The position numbers were made by a program, and so were the translations under genes. The notes below the pieces were generated by a model. It was not told the origin of the DNA, searched no databases, and saw nothing but the letters and a program-made list of their open reading frames with translations. 64,000 bases of DNA from Paraburkholderia sp. Tr-20389 (lineage in GTDB: Bacteria > Pseudomonadota > Gammaproteobacteria > Burkholderiales > Burkholderiaceae): the NCBI RefSeq assembly GCF_017104565.1, contig NZ_JAAGPD010000031.1:1-64000 (forward strand), written 5' to 3'. Positions 45,238 through 54,279 of the stretch are shown here, piece after piece (position 1 is the stretch's first letter; every line of letters starts with the position of its first letter).

Positions 45238-45507
45238 ATGGAACAGTCCTTACGCAACTTCGCCCTTTCGCATAACGGTCAGTCGGTGAATTTCGATATC
45301 GTCGTGCAAAAGCGCGCAATAGGGTGCTCGATTACGCGCGACGCGCTCGAGCGGCATTTTTGGCTGGAGCGCGGGGCAGACGAATCACACCTCTCGAAGG
45401 CGTTCGGCAACGGCGAGCGCCGGATTACCGCTGTCGCTGAGCGCAAGGCGCTGGCGAAGGGGGCGTCGCACGTGTTGATTACCGCAGACGATTTCGAGTA
45501 CCGGTAA
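45238..45507 (+). CDS. DUF1488 family protein (paralogue)
   Basis: 89 residues. FDIVVQKRAIGCSITRDALERHF lines up with the DUF1488 protein at 36178-36438, followed by LSKAFGNGERRITAVAERKAL and an acidic end. AGAGAGGCTGAAA precedes ATG 45238. The function is unknown. Its promoter region is relatively AT-rich. Confidence 0.75.
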   Translation: MEQSLRNFALSHNGQSVNFDIVVQKRAIGCSITRDALERHFWLERGADESHLSKAFGNGERRITAVAERKALAKGASHVLITADDFEYR

Positions 45508-45838
45508 AAGTCCGGCCACCTATCGCCACCGCGCGCCGTCCGTTCAGGTGAACACGCGGCGCGCCATCCCCAGCGTCCTTGCGCGTGTCACTGCGCGCGA
45601 GCGGCGGACCATGTAAAATCGCGTGCGCTGCGCGAGAGCCGCGCACGGCAATCGGTCCAGCCGGGCAGGCTGCCTCGGCCCTGTCCTTGTTCCATCCATT
45701 CGCCTTCGTGCCCAGCCGCCCGTCACCTGGCGAGCGAGCCGGTTCACGATGCTGGCCTGCGTGCATCGCAATCCGTCCACTTGTCATCGACGCGCGTGAG
45801 TGTTGTCCCACGCGCGCCCGATCCGTTCGAACAACAAC
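45508..45838. other. 331-bp intergenic leader of SulP gene, no gene seen
   Basis: GC-rich apart from a TGTAAAATC patch near 45610. I looked for a riboswitch-like or terminator structure and saw none convincing. It must hold the SulP promoter. Confidence 0.3.
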
Positions 45839-47332
45839 ATGCAAGACCGCCGTTCCCACTTTTCTTCGCTGCGCGGCGATGTGCTCGCCGGCCTCACGTC
45901 GTCGTTTGCGCTTGTCCCCGAGTGCATCGCGTTCGCGCTCGTCGCGCATCTCAATCCGCTGATGGGCCTGTATGGCGCCTTCTTCATCTGCACGATCACG
46001 GCGCTGTTCGGCGGGCGGCCCGGCATGATCTCGGGGGCCGCGGGCTCGATGGCCGTGGTGATCGTTGCGCTCGTCGTGCAGCATGGTCCGCAGTATCTGT
46101 TCGCAACGGTCGTGCTGGGCGGCGTGCTGATGATGCTGTTCGGCGCACTGCGCCTCGGCAAGCTGATCCGGATGGTGCCGCATCCCGTGATGCTCGGCTT
46201 CGTCAACGGGCTGGCCATCATCATCGCGATGGCGCAGCTCGAGCACTTCAAACAGGCGACGCCGCAGGGTGGCGTGTGGCTGCACGGCCAGGCGCTGTGG
46301 CTGATGTGCGGGCTCGTCGCGTTGACGATCGCGATAGTGCACGGCTTGCCGCGCATCACCAAAGCGGTGCCGCCCGCGCTCGCGGCAATCGTCGGTGTCG
46401 GCGTGCTGAGCGAGCTGCTGCATCTGCCGACGCGCACGCTCGGCGACATGGCGCACATCGCGGGCGGGCTGCCCGAATTCAGCCTGCCGGGCGTGCCGTT
46501 CGACGTCGACACGCTGCGCATCGTGTTTCCGTACGCGGCGCTGATGTCGATGGTCGGTCTGCTCGAAACGCTGCTCACGTTCAATCTCACGGATGAATTG
46601 ACGGAGTCTCGCGGCCGGCCGAATCGCGAGTGCATTGCGCTGGGTGCGGCCAATATCGTGTCGGGCTTGTTCGGCGCAATGGGCGGCTGCGCGATGATCG
46701 GCCAGACCATGATCAACCTCAGTTCAGGCGGACGCACGCGTGTATCGGGCGTCACGAGCGGCGTGATGATCCTGCTCTTCATCCTGTTTCTGTCGCCGCT
46801 GATCGAACGTATTCCGCTCGCCGCGCTGGTCGGCGTGATGTTCGTCGTCGCGCAGCAGACGTTTTCGTGGGGCTCGCTGCGTGCGCTGAAAAAGGTGCCG
46901 CGCAGCGACGCACTCGTGATCGTTGCCGTCACCGCGATCACCGTGTTCACCGATCTCGCGACGGCAGTGCTCTGCGGCATCGTGATTTCGGCGCTGAGTT
47001 TCGCGTGGCAGCACGCCAACGAGATTCATCGCGAAACGACGGAAGGCGCAGCGGGCGAAACCACCCACGCACCGCGCGGCACGCTGTTCTTCGCATCGAC
47101 GACGCATTTTCATGCGCTGTTCGAGCCGCATAACGACCCGGCAGACGTGACGCTCGATTGCCGTCATCTGCATTTCGCGGATCATTCGGCCATCGCCGCA
47201 CTCGAAACGCTGCACGAACGCTATGCGAAGCTCGGCAAGCGTCTGAGGCTGACGAATCTGTCGACGCGCAACCGCCGTCTGCTGCTGCGTGCCGATGCGA
47301 GTGTGGTGATGGACACGACGCCTGCCGCATAG
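45839..47332 (+). CDS. SulP-family anion permease (SLC26) with STAS domain
   Basis: 497 residues. The N-terminal transport domain has ALVPECIAFALVAHLNPLMGLYGA, GGRPGMISGAAGSMAVVIVAL, PHPVMLGFVNGLAIIIAMAQ and LNFLTDELTESRGR-like (FNLTDELTESRGRPNRECIALG); a STAS domain covers about 420-490. These are SulP sulfate/bicarbonate-type carriers. Transport substrate uncertain (sulfate, bicarbonate or dicarboxylate). I chose ATG 45839 (QDRRSHFSS follows); a GTG at 45800 is in frame but neither start has a convincing ribosome site. The next gene is another carrier on the same strand. Confidence 0.9.
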   Translation: MQDRRSHFSSLRGDVLAGLTSSFALVPECIAFALVAHLNPLMGLYGAFFICTITALFGGRPGMISGAAGSMAVVIVALVVQHGPQYLFATVVLGGVLMMLFGALRLGKLIRMVPHPVMLGFVNGLAIIIAMAQLEHFKQATPQGGVWLHGQALWLMCGLVALTIAIVHGLPRITKAVPPALAAIVGVGVLSELLHLPTRTLGDMAHIAGGLPEFSLPGVPFDVDTLRIVFPYAALMSMVGLLETLLTFNLTDELTESRGRPNRECIALGAANIVSGLFGAMGGCAMIGQTMINLSSGGRTRVSGVTSGVMILLFILFLSPLIERIPLAALVGVMFVVAQQTFSWGSLRALKKVPRSDALVIVAVTAITVFTDLATAVLCGIVISALSFAWQHANEIHRETTEGAAGETTHAPRGTLFFASTTHFHALFEPHNDPADVTLDCRHLHFADHSAIAALETLHERYAKLGKRLRLTNLSTRNRRLLLRADASVVMDTTPAA

Positions 47333-47363
47333 CTCGTCCGCAAGCCTTTTCGGGAAAACAACG

Positions 47364-48767
47364 ATGAATACGACACACTCGAATACAGATAGCCTTCTGG
47401 ACGCAGGCTCGATCTCCGCGCGGCTGGACCGATTGCCGCCCACCAGGACGATCTGGAGGCTGGTGGTGCTGCTGAGCCTGGGCTTCTTCTTCGAACTGTA
47501 CGACCTGCTGTACAGCGGTTATGTGGCGCCCGGCCTCGTAAAAAGCGGCATTCTCTCGACTACGACGCACGGTCTGTTCGGAATGACGGGCGTGGCGAGC
47601 TTCATCGCGGCGTTGTTCGCGGGCCTGTTCATCGGCACGATTGCGTGCGGTTTCCTCGCCGACAAGTTTGGAAGGCGATCTGTTTTCACTTATTCGCTGC
47701 TCTGGTACGTCACCGCCAATGTCGTGATGGCGTTTCAGCACACGGCTGAAGGTCTGAACTTCTGGCGCTTTCTGGCAGGCGTCGGCATTGGTGTCGAGCT
47801 GGTCACCATAGGAACCTACATTTCGGAGCTTGTTCCCAAGCAGATTCGCGGTCGAGCTTTCGCGTGCGAGCAAGCCATCGGTTTCATGGCCGTGCCCGTG
47901 GCGGCGTTTCTTTCGTATTTGCTGGTGCCGCGTACCGTGCTTGGCCTGGAGGGCTGGCGATGGGTCGTGCTGATCGGTGCACATGGCGCGATATTTATCT
48001 GGTGGATCCGCCGCGAGTTGCCGGAGAGTCCGCGTTGGCTTGCGCAACAAGGGCGCCTAGAGGAAGCCAATCGCGTGATGACCGATCTCGAAGCGCGAGT
48101 GCGCCGGGAATATGGTCGCGAGCTGCCGCCCGTGGCACCGCCTGCACCGGTCGCGCCGAATGGCAGCTTCCGCGACATGTGGGTGCCGCCATACCGTCAG
48201 CGCACGATCATGATGACCATCTTCAACATATTCCAGACGGTCGGTTTCTACGGTTTTGCGAACTGGGTTCCCACGCTGCTGATCAAGCAGGGCATCACGG
48301 TCACGACGAGTCTCATGTATTCGACGGTGATCGCGCTGGCTGCACCCGTCGGCCCTGTCATCGGGCTGTTCATCGGCGATCGCTTCGAACGCAAGAGTGT
48401 GATCGTCGCAATGGCTGCGTTGATCATCGTGTGCGGGCTGTGGTTCAGCCAGACTACGGATGCAACGCTGCTCGTGTGCCTGGGCGTCGGGCTGACTCTG
48501 GGCAGCAACATCATGTCGTACAGCTATCACGCGTACCAGGCCGAACTCTTCCCGACGAGTATTCGTGCGCGCGCTATCGGCTTTGTTTATTCGTGGAGTC
48601 GTTTCTCAGCGATTTTCACTTCGTTCATTATCGCGGCGGTATTGCAAGGCCTCGGGACGAGCGGCGTATTCGCATTCATCGCGGGTGCGATGTTCATCGT
48701 GATGCTCGCGATCGGGCTCATGGGGCCGAAAACGAAGGGTATCGAGCTGGAGAAGATCTCGCACTGA
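47364..48767 (+). CDS. MFS metabolite transporter (sugar-porter/AAHS-like)
   Basis: 467 residues with 12 hydrophobic segments. GFFFELYDLLYSGYVAPGLV, then GTIACGFLADKFGRRSVF (motif A), ELVPKQIRGRAFACEQAIGF and RRELPESPRWLAQQGRLEEAN are typical of 12-TM proton symporters for sugars, aromatic acids or carboxylates. The ligand is unknown. 31 bases after the SulP stop, so the two may share a transcript. Convergent with the diguanylate cyclase gene, stops 10 bases apart. Confidence 0.92.
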   Translation: MNTTHSNTDSLLDAGSISARLDRLPPTRTIWRLVVLLSLGFFFELYDLLYSGYVAPGLVKSGILSTTTHGLFGMTGVASFIAALFAGLFIGTIACGFLADKFGRRSVFTYSLLWYVTANVVMAFQHTAEGLNFWRFLAGVGIGVELVTIGTYISELVPKQIRGRAFACEQAIGFMAVPVAAFLSYLLVPRTVLGLEGWRWVVLIGAHGAIFIWWIRRELPESPRWLAQQGRLEEANRVMTDLEARVRREYGRELPPVAPPAPVAPNGSFRDMWVPPYRQRTIMMTIFNIFQTVGFYGFANWVPTLLIKQGITVTTSLMYSTVIALAAPVGPVIGLFIGDRFERKSVIVAMAALIIVCGLWFSQTTDATLLVCLGVGLTLGSNIMSYSYHAYQAELFPTSIRARAIGFVYSWSRFSAIFTSFIIAAVLQGLGTSGVFAFIAGAMFIVMLAIGLMGPKTKGIELEKISH

Positions 48768-48777
48768 TTGCGAGTCG

Positions 48778-50340
48778 TCATGGCGTGACGACGTCAGCGT
48801 GACGCTGAGCGTCTTCATACATGTCGGCAGTCGCGACGCTGACGCGATTGCGGCCGCGATGTTTCGCGATATACAGTGCGCGGTCCGCAGCACGCACAGC
48901 CGTCGCCATCGTCGCGCCTTCCGCAGGCGTCACGACAGCGCAACCGACGCTTACGGTGACGGGCGACAAGCCGTTTTCCGTCGATGCGATCGTGCCGCGC
49001 TCGACGCTTGCGCGGATGCGTTCCGCCGCTTCGACGGCAGCGGACAACGCGGTGTCCGGCAGCACGACGACGAATTCCTCGCCGCCATAGCGCGCGATGA
49101 CGTCGACGCCGGCACGCACCTGCGACTTCAGGCAGTCGGCGATATAACGAAGCGCATCGTCTCCCGCTTCGTGTCCGTGCTGGTCGTTGTATTCCTTGAA
49201 ATAGTCGGCGTCGACGAACAGAACCGAAAGCGCTTTGCCGTCCTGGCGGTGCGCATCCCATATCTGCCTGAGCGACTTTTCCAGCGAGCGGCGATTGGCC
49301 ACGCCCGTGAGTGGATCAGTGTCCGCCATGCGATTGACCTGCGTTTGCAGCGCGATCCGATACTGCAGCCCGAAGACGAGTGCCCACACGACATACGCAA
49401 AGGCGCCGCTTAGCAGTATTGAAAGCACGCCGATCACAGTGGAGCGTCGGCGCCAGTCGGCCAGCAGGTCGTCGTAAGAGGGCGCGACGATCGCGATGAG
49501 GTTGGAGCCAGGCACATGAGCGAACGCATAGAGTCGCCTGACGCCGTCGACAGGCGAACGTGTCACATAAAAGCCCTGATCGTTCGCCTGCATTCGCCCG
49601 AAAGTAGGAGACTGCGCGACGCTGCGAGGTTCGTCGGTCTTCAATGGCGGATTGCGGGCCACGACGGTGCCGTCCGTCTGAATGATGATGGCTGCGCCGC
49701 GCGGGCCGATCGATACTTCCTTGAGCATCAGCTCGAAGTAGTCGAGGTTCGCCGCGAGCGCCGCGATGCCGCCGAAGCTGCCGTCGGGCAAGCTGATGCG
49801 GCGGCTGAGCGCAATCGATTGGGCGTTGTCGCGCGCTCTCGATGCATAGGGTCTGGAGACGAACAGGCCACTGCCACCCCGTGCCTTTTGGGCGACGAAG
49901 TAATCGCGATCGGCGACATTGACGTGAAAGATGCGGTTATCGCGGCCAATCGTTATGTTGCCGTTGCGATCGACGACGAACACACCGCTGACATAGCGTG
50001 CCGCAGTGGAGCGATCGAACAGGATTTTGCGCCGCAGATCGTCGGGTAGCGCGCTGACGCGCGGGTCGATAGCCGATTCCGCGACTGCCTGCAACGACAG
50101 ATCATAAAGCTCGACGTTTCGCCCGATCTCGCGGCTGAGTGCAACGGCGAGGTCCGTGGAAGTCGCGAGGCCGCGATCCAGTGCTTGCTGGCGACCCGCG
50201 AGAAGAACGACGAGCGTGAGAACGACGACAGCGACGCTGATGCTCGTGCCGAGCAGTCCCGCAAGCAGCGGCCGTCTTCCCGCGAGGCGACTGAACGCGC
50301 GCAGGCGGGGAACGGGAACGCTGGACTCAAACGGTGACAT
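48778..50340 (-). CDS. Membrane diguanylate cyclase with periplasmic dCache/CHASE-like sensor
   Basis: 520 residues from ATG 50340. TM1 about 27-49, a periplasmic dCache-like sensor (FVVDRNGNITIGRDNR, then DRDYFVAQK and SRPYASRARDNAQSIALSRR), TM2 about 305-325, and a GGDEF domain with GGEEF and the DTDPLTGVANRRSLEK and SVGCAVV motifs. The catalytic signature is intact; the RxxD inhibitory site is lost (AGVD at that position), so product feedback is probably absent. No EAL domain. An upstream in-frame GTG (50403) is less likely. It makes c-di-GMP in response to a periplasmic ligand. Confidence 0.9.
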   Translation of the reverse strand: MSPFESSVPVPRLRAFSRLAGRRPLLAGLLGTSISVAVVVLTLVVLLAGRQQALDRGLATSTDLAVALSREIGRNVELYDLSLQAVAESAIDPRVSALPDDLRRKILFDRSTAARYVSGVFVVDRNGNITIGRDNRIFHVNVADRDYFVAQKARGGSGLFVSRPYASRARDNAQSIALSRRISLPDGSFGGIAALAANLDYFELMLKEVSIGPRGAAIIIQTDGTVVARNPPLKTDEPRSVAQSPTFGRMQANDQGFYVTRSPVDGVRRLYAFAHVPGSNLIAIVAPSYDDLLADWRRRSTVIGVLSILLSGAFAYVVWALVFGLQYRIALQTQVNRMADTDPLTGVANRRSLEKSLRQIWDAHRQDGKALSVLFVDADYFKEYNDQHGHEAGDDALRYIADCLKSQVRAGVDVIARYGGEEFVVVLPDTALSAAVEAAERIRASVERGTIASTENGLSPVTVSVGCAVVTPAEGATMATAVRAADRALYIAKHRGRNRVSVATADMYEDAQRHADVVTP

Positions 50341-50494
50341 TGGGCGGGGGGCGGCGAGGCAGGCTGGCTGGCGATGAACGGCAGATAGTCGCCGCACTGT
50401 CACGGATTACGGCACGGTGCGCGTTTTCTTTAGTCTGCGAGCCGTCGTGGCGTCGAGTGCCGGTGCAGCCTCTTTGGCCAGCGCCCGCTTGCTG

Positions 50495-51505
50495 CTAGGC
50501 CTCGAGTGCAAGCGTCGCAAAAGTAGCGAGCCAGTGCTCGCCCATATAGTCGCCCGCGACATGCTGCAACGCGCTTTCCAGATGCATGTCGGCGGCTTCG
50601 AACAGCACCGCGCGGCGCGGGTCGTCGTTCGACAGCGCACGCGCCAGCGACCGCTGGCACCACGCGCGGCTCAGGTTCAGTCCGTCGAGATGCGCGATCT
50701 TGCCGTCGCTGCGATCCGTGACGGTAGCGGGGACGAACAGCGTCGCGGGTTGCCGTTGCGCCAGATCGGGCAGAAAGCGCGTGAACCATCCTTCGAACTC
50801 GGCGGGCGGCAACACGCGGCGCATCAACTCCGCTTCCATCAACGCAGGCGACAGAAACTCGTCGCCCGACGGCTCCCATGCCTGGCATCCCGCATCGTTC
50901 AGATACCAGCGCTTTGCCGTATCGACGATCAACTTTGCAAGCGCATCGCGTTGCGTGCGATGCGCGAAATCGAGCGTGAGCGCCAACGCGAACGCCGTGT
51001 TGAAGTGCGTGCCGACGCGCAGCGGATACGTCGCCATGGGCAAGAACGTCTCGAAGCGATCGACGAACGCTTCCGTGAGCGGCTCGATGGTCTGGGTCCA
51101 GCGCGCGCCTTGCGGCAGTTTCAGCGCCGCGACCTGACCCGACAGCGCCAGCAGCCACGCCCAACCGTAGGGGCGTTCGAAGCCGCGGTTGTGCGGCAGG
51201 TCGAGATAAGCGCGCTCGCCCGCCACGTTGTGCTCCGTGAAGTGCTCGTCGACGACGGCAACGATGCGCGGCGCTTCCGGCAATTCGGGAAAGCGCTCGA
51301 TCAGATGCAAAAGCAACCAGTAGCCATGCACGCACGAGTGCCAGTCATAGCTGCCGTAAAAGATCGGATGCAGCGCACGCGGACCTTGCACGTCTTGCGG
51401 ACCGGCGAGGGAATGCGTGAGCTTGTTCGGGTACTCGCGCGTCAGATGGTCGAGCGCGAGGCCCGCGAATTTCGATGCGATTTCAGAAGTGAGCAGGGCA
51501 GTCAT
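50495..51505 (-). CDS. DUF2891 domain-containing protein
   Basis: 336 residues covering nearly the whole protein with the DUF2891 pattern: HPIFYGSYDWHSCVHGYWLL, HNRGFERPYGWAWLLALS, GTHFNTAFALALTLDFA, CQAWEPSGDEFLSPAL and GDYMGEHWLATFATLAL. It looks like an alpha/alpha barrel (glycosidase-like), but enzymatic activity is unproved. The next gene on the same strand is the puuB2 end at 51638; the 132-bp gap upstream leaves open whether it belongs to the polyamine operon. Confidence 0.82.
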   Translation of the reverse strand: MTALLTSEIASKFAGLALDHLTREYPNKLTHSLAGPQDVQGPRALHPIFYGSYDWHSCVHGYWLLLHLIERFPELPEAPRIVAVVDEHFTEHNVAGERAYLDLPHNRGFERPYGWAWLLALSGQVAALKLPQGARWTQTIEPLTEAFVDRFETFLPMATYPLRVGTHFNTAFALALTLDFAHRTQRDALAKLIVDTAKRWYLNDAGCQAWEPSGDEFLSPALMEAELMRRVLPPAEFEGWFTRFLPDLAQRQPATLFVPATVTDRSDGKIAHLDGLNLSRAWCQRSLARALSNDDPRRAVLFEAADMHLESALQHVAGDYMGEHWLATFATLALEA

Positions 51506-51637
51506 CGACGCCTCGTCGCAACGGACAGTGGGTTACGGTAAGCCTTCAGCGCAGCTTGCCTGGCGCGTCGAAGGCGAGGTGCCCATTTTGCCGTTTCGAG
51601 TGGCTCCTGTCATGTGCCGCACGTGTTGCAGCGCGGC

Positions 51638-52942
51638 TTAGAACAGCTCGCGAATGCGGTGATACAGCATGCCCAGCTCCAGCGCGGGACCGCGCAGCGC
51701 TGGGCCGCCGGGGAAGCGTGCATGCCGGATTCGCTCGAACAGATCGAGCGCGGCGGTATCGCCCGTGATGGCTTTCGCGATGATGCGCCCTGCCATGCCC
51801 GTCAGCGCGACGCCATGACCCGAGAAGCCTTGCACATAGAAATAGTTCGGATCGATCGCGCCGAAGTCGGGCGCGCGATTGCGCGTGACGTCGACGAAGC
51901 CGCCCCATGCGTAGTCGATGCGCGTATCCGCGAGTTGCGGGAAGACGCCGAGCATGCGCTTGCGGATATCGTCGGCGAGTTGCGCGGGCGATGCGCCCGT
52001 CGAACTCGCGCGCCCGCCGAACAGCACGCGGTGATCCGCCGACACGCGGAAGTAGTGCAGGAAAAAGTTGTTGTCGCAGATCGCGGTGCGGTCCTTGATC
52101 AGCGCATCGGCGCGTTCCTTGCCGAGCGATTCCGTTGCGACGATATACGATGCGATCGGTGCGATGCGCGCGGCGATCGCCGCGGGCAACACGTTGCCGA
52201 GCGTTGCGTTGCCGCATGCCGCGACGAAGCGGCAGTGCACTTCGCCCGTCGCGGTGCGCACGATGGGCCGCGCGCCGCGCACGACTTCGAGCACGGGCGA
52301 ATGTGAGAACAGTTGGGCGCCTTCGCGCCGCGCGGCTTCGGCGAGACCGAGGCAGTACTTGAGCGGATGCAGGTGGCCGGAGAGCGCATCGTAGACGCCT
52401 GCCAGATAAGACTCCGACGCAATGCGTCCGCGCATTTCCGCGGCATCGACCCACGACAGGTGCGGATAGCCCCAGCGGTTCGTCGCGGCATCCATCCATG
52501 CGCGCAGATCGGGGACGCGCTTCGCCTTGGTCGCGACCGTCATGAAGCCGGGCGTGAAATCGCATTCGATCCCATAGTGATCGATTCTTTCACGCACGAG
52601 CTTCACGGCATCGACCGATAACGCCCACGCAGCGCGCGCGCCTTCCAGGCCGAGCTGTTTCTCGATGATCTCGTCTTTCGCGAAGCCGGCGAGCATCTGC
52701 CCGCCATTGCGCCCCGACGCACCCCAGCCAGGACGGTGCGCATCGAGTACGACGACGGAAAGCCCGCGCGCACGGCATTCCAGCGCCACCGACAAACCCG
52801 AGAAGCCCGCGCCGATCACGCACACGTCGGCATCGAGCGTACCTTCGAGCATCGGATCGTCCGCAAGCGGACGCGAAACCGTGGCTTCATAGTATGAGTT
52901 GCGGATCAGCGCATCCGCGCGGCGGTCGAGTGTTTCTGTCAC
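51638..52942 (-). CDS. FAD-dependent oxidoreductase, PuuB/OrdL-like (second copy)
   Basis: 434 residues, from GTG 52942, which overlaps the stop of the upstream puuB-like gene (GTGA). N-terminal FAD motif DVCVIGAGFSGLSVALECR, PGWGASGRNGGQMLAGF, HPLKYCLGLAEAARREG, HYFRVSADHRVLFGGRA, DYAWGGFVDVTRNRAPDFG and FSGHGVALTGMAGR are all of the gamma-glutamylputrescine oxidase/DadA-like type. Being co-translated with puuB at the end of the polyamine operon, it may act on a related gamma-glutamyl amine (for example from spermidine or cadaverine). Confidence 0.88.
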   Translation of the reverse strand: MTETLDRRADALIRNSYYEATVSRPLADDPMLEGTLDADVCVIGAGFSGLSVALECRARGLSVVVLDAHRPGWGASGRNGGQMLAGFAKDEIIEKQLGLEGARAAWALSVDAVKLVRERIDHYGIECDFTPGFMTVATKAKRVPDLRAWMDAATNRWGYPHLSWVDAAEMRGRIASESYLAGVYDALSGHLHPLKYCLGLAEAARREGAQLFSHSPVLEVVRGARPIVRTATGEVHCRFVAACGNATLGNVLPAAIAARIAPIASYIVATESLGKERADALIKDRTAICDNNFFLHYFRVSADHRVLFGGRASSTGASPAQLADDIRKRMLGVFPQLADTRIDYAWGGFVDVTRNRAPDFGAIDPNYFYVQGFSGHGVALTGMAGRIIAKAITGDTAALDLFERIRHARFPGGPALRGPALELGMLYHRIRELF

Positions 52943-54231
52943 AGCAGATCCTTCATCCGATACCAGGCCATTGCAAGCACGAGCGCCGGCGTGCGCAGCA
53001 TCGCGCCGCCGGGAAAGTCGCGATGGCGGATTTTACCGAACAGATCGAAACGCGATGCCTGTCCGTCGATCGCTTGCGCAATCAGCTTGCCCGCAAGACC
53101 CGTGGTGTTGACGCCATGCCCCGAGAACCCTTGCGCGAAATAGATGGTCGGCGCGAGCCGGCCGAAATGCGGCGCGCGATTCATCGTGATGTCGACGAAG
53201 CCGCCCCATGCGTAGTCGACTTTGACATCGGCGAGTTGCGGGAAGGTTTTCAGCATGTCACGACGCATCGCTTCGCCGAGATTGTGCGGAACAAACGTGG
53301 AATAGCTGACCTTGCCGCCCCAGAGCAGACGGTTGTCGGGAGAAGGGCGGAAATAGTCGAGCACGAAACGGCTGTCGCAGACGGCGGCGCGTGCGGGCAT
53401 CAAGGCGGCGGCGCGCGACCCGTCGAGCGGCTCCGTCGCGATCACGTAAGTGCCGACGGGCATGATCTTGCGCGACACATCGGGCGCCAGCGCGCCCAGC
53501 CACGTATTGCACGCGAGCACGACATACGACGCGCGTACCGTACCGCGCGCGGTTTCGACGACATGTATGCCGTTTTCGCTGCGAAACGCGGTGACGCAAC
53601 TGTCTTCATAGATGCGTGCGCCGCTTTCGACGGCCGCGCGCGCGAGTCCCAACGTATAGTTGAGCGGATGCAGATGACCGCTGTCGGGATCGAACAGACC
53701 CCCAAGGTAGCGGGACGATTGCACATACTGATCCATATGCGCGCGTTCGACGTAACGAAAACGCTCGTATTTGAAGCGCTTTTTCGCATCGTCGCGCCAG
53801 CTGCGCAACGCATCGGCGTGAGAGGGCTTGTTGGCGGCCGTCAGATAGCCCATCGTCAGATCGCAGTCGATGCGATGCTTCGCGACGCGCTCCTTCACGA
53901 TATCGAGCGTTTCGAGGCCCATTTCCCAGATGCGCTGCACGTCGCCTTCGGGCATGTACTTCGCGAATGTGTCGATATCGCACGCAAAGCCGCCGATCAA
54001 CTGACCGCCATTACGTCCGCTCGCGGCCCAGCCTACTTTCGACGCTTCGAGCACCGCCACCGTATGCCCGCGTTCGGCGAGATTGAGCGCGGTGGAAATG
54101 CCCGTCAGTCCCGCGCCGATCACGCAGACGTCGACACTGATGTTGTCGTCCAGCGGCGGGTGACGGGTGGAATCGTTGACGCTCGCTGCGTACCAGGACG
54201 CGGCATGAGGCTGGTTGGCGAATTTGAGCAT
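52939..54231 (-). CDS. puuB: Gamma-glutamylputrescine oxidoreductase
   Basis: 430 residues. FAD motif VDVCVIGAGLTGISTALNLA, GWAASGRNGGQLIGGFACD, HPLNYTLGLARAAVESGA, DYFRPSPDNRLLWGGKVS, YAWGGFVDITMNRAPHFG and FSGHGVNTTGLAGKLI match PuuB, which oxidises gamma-glutamylputrescine to gamma-glutamyl-gamma-aminobutyraldehyde with H2O2. ATG 54231 gives MLKFANQPHAASWYAAS, the usual PuuB start; a GTG at 54258 lies within a hairpin and is unlikely. It follows the pot transporter and the DUF3138-like gene. Confidence 0.9.
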   Translation of the reverse strand: MLKFANQPHAASWYAASVNDSTRHPPLDDNISVDVCVIGAGLTGISTALNLAERGHTVAVLEASKVGWAASGRNGGQLIGGFACDIDTFAKYMPEGDVQRIWEMGLETLDIVKERVAKHRIDCDLTMGYLTAANKPSHADALRSWRDDAKKRFKYERFRYVERAHMDQYVQSSRYLGGLFDPDSGHLHPLNYTLGLARAAVESGARIYEDSCVTAFRSENGIHVVETARGTVRASYVVLACNTWLGALAPDVSRKIMPVGTYVIATEPLDGSRAAALMPARAAVCDSRFVLDYFRPSPDNRLLWGGKVSYSTFVPHNLGEAMRRDMLKTFPQLADVKVDYAWGGFVDITMNRAPHFGRLAPTIYFAQGFSGHGVNTTGLAGKLIAQAIDGQASRFDLFGKIRHRDFPGGAMLRTPALVLAMAWYRMKDLL

Positions 54232-54247
54232 AGGCAGTGTGAGAGAA

Positions 54248-54269
54248 GGGAGCGGCACACGCCGCTCCC
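54248..54269. other. Perfect hairpin between DUF3138-like gene and puuB
   Basis: GGGAGCGGC - ACAC - GCCGCTCCC: a 9-bp stem with a 4-base loop, followed on the minus strand by TTCTCTC. It lacks a strong U-run. It may process or attenuate the polycistronic message. Confidence 0.5.
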
Positions 54270-54279
54270 GCGCTGCGTC

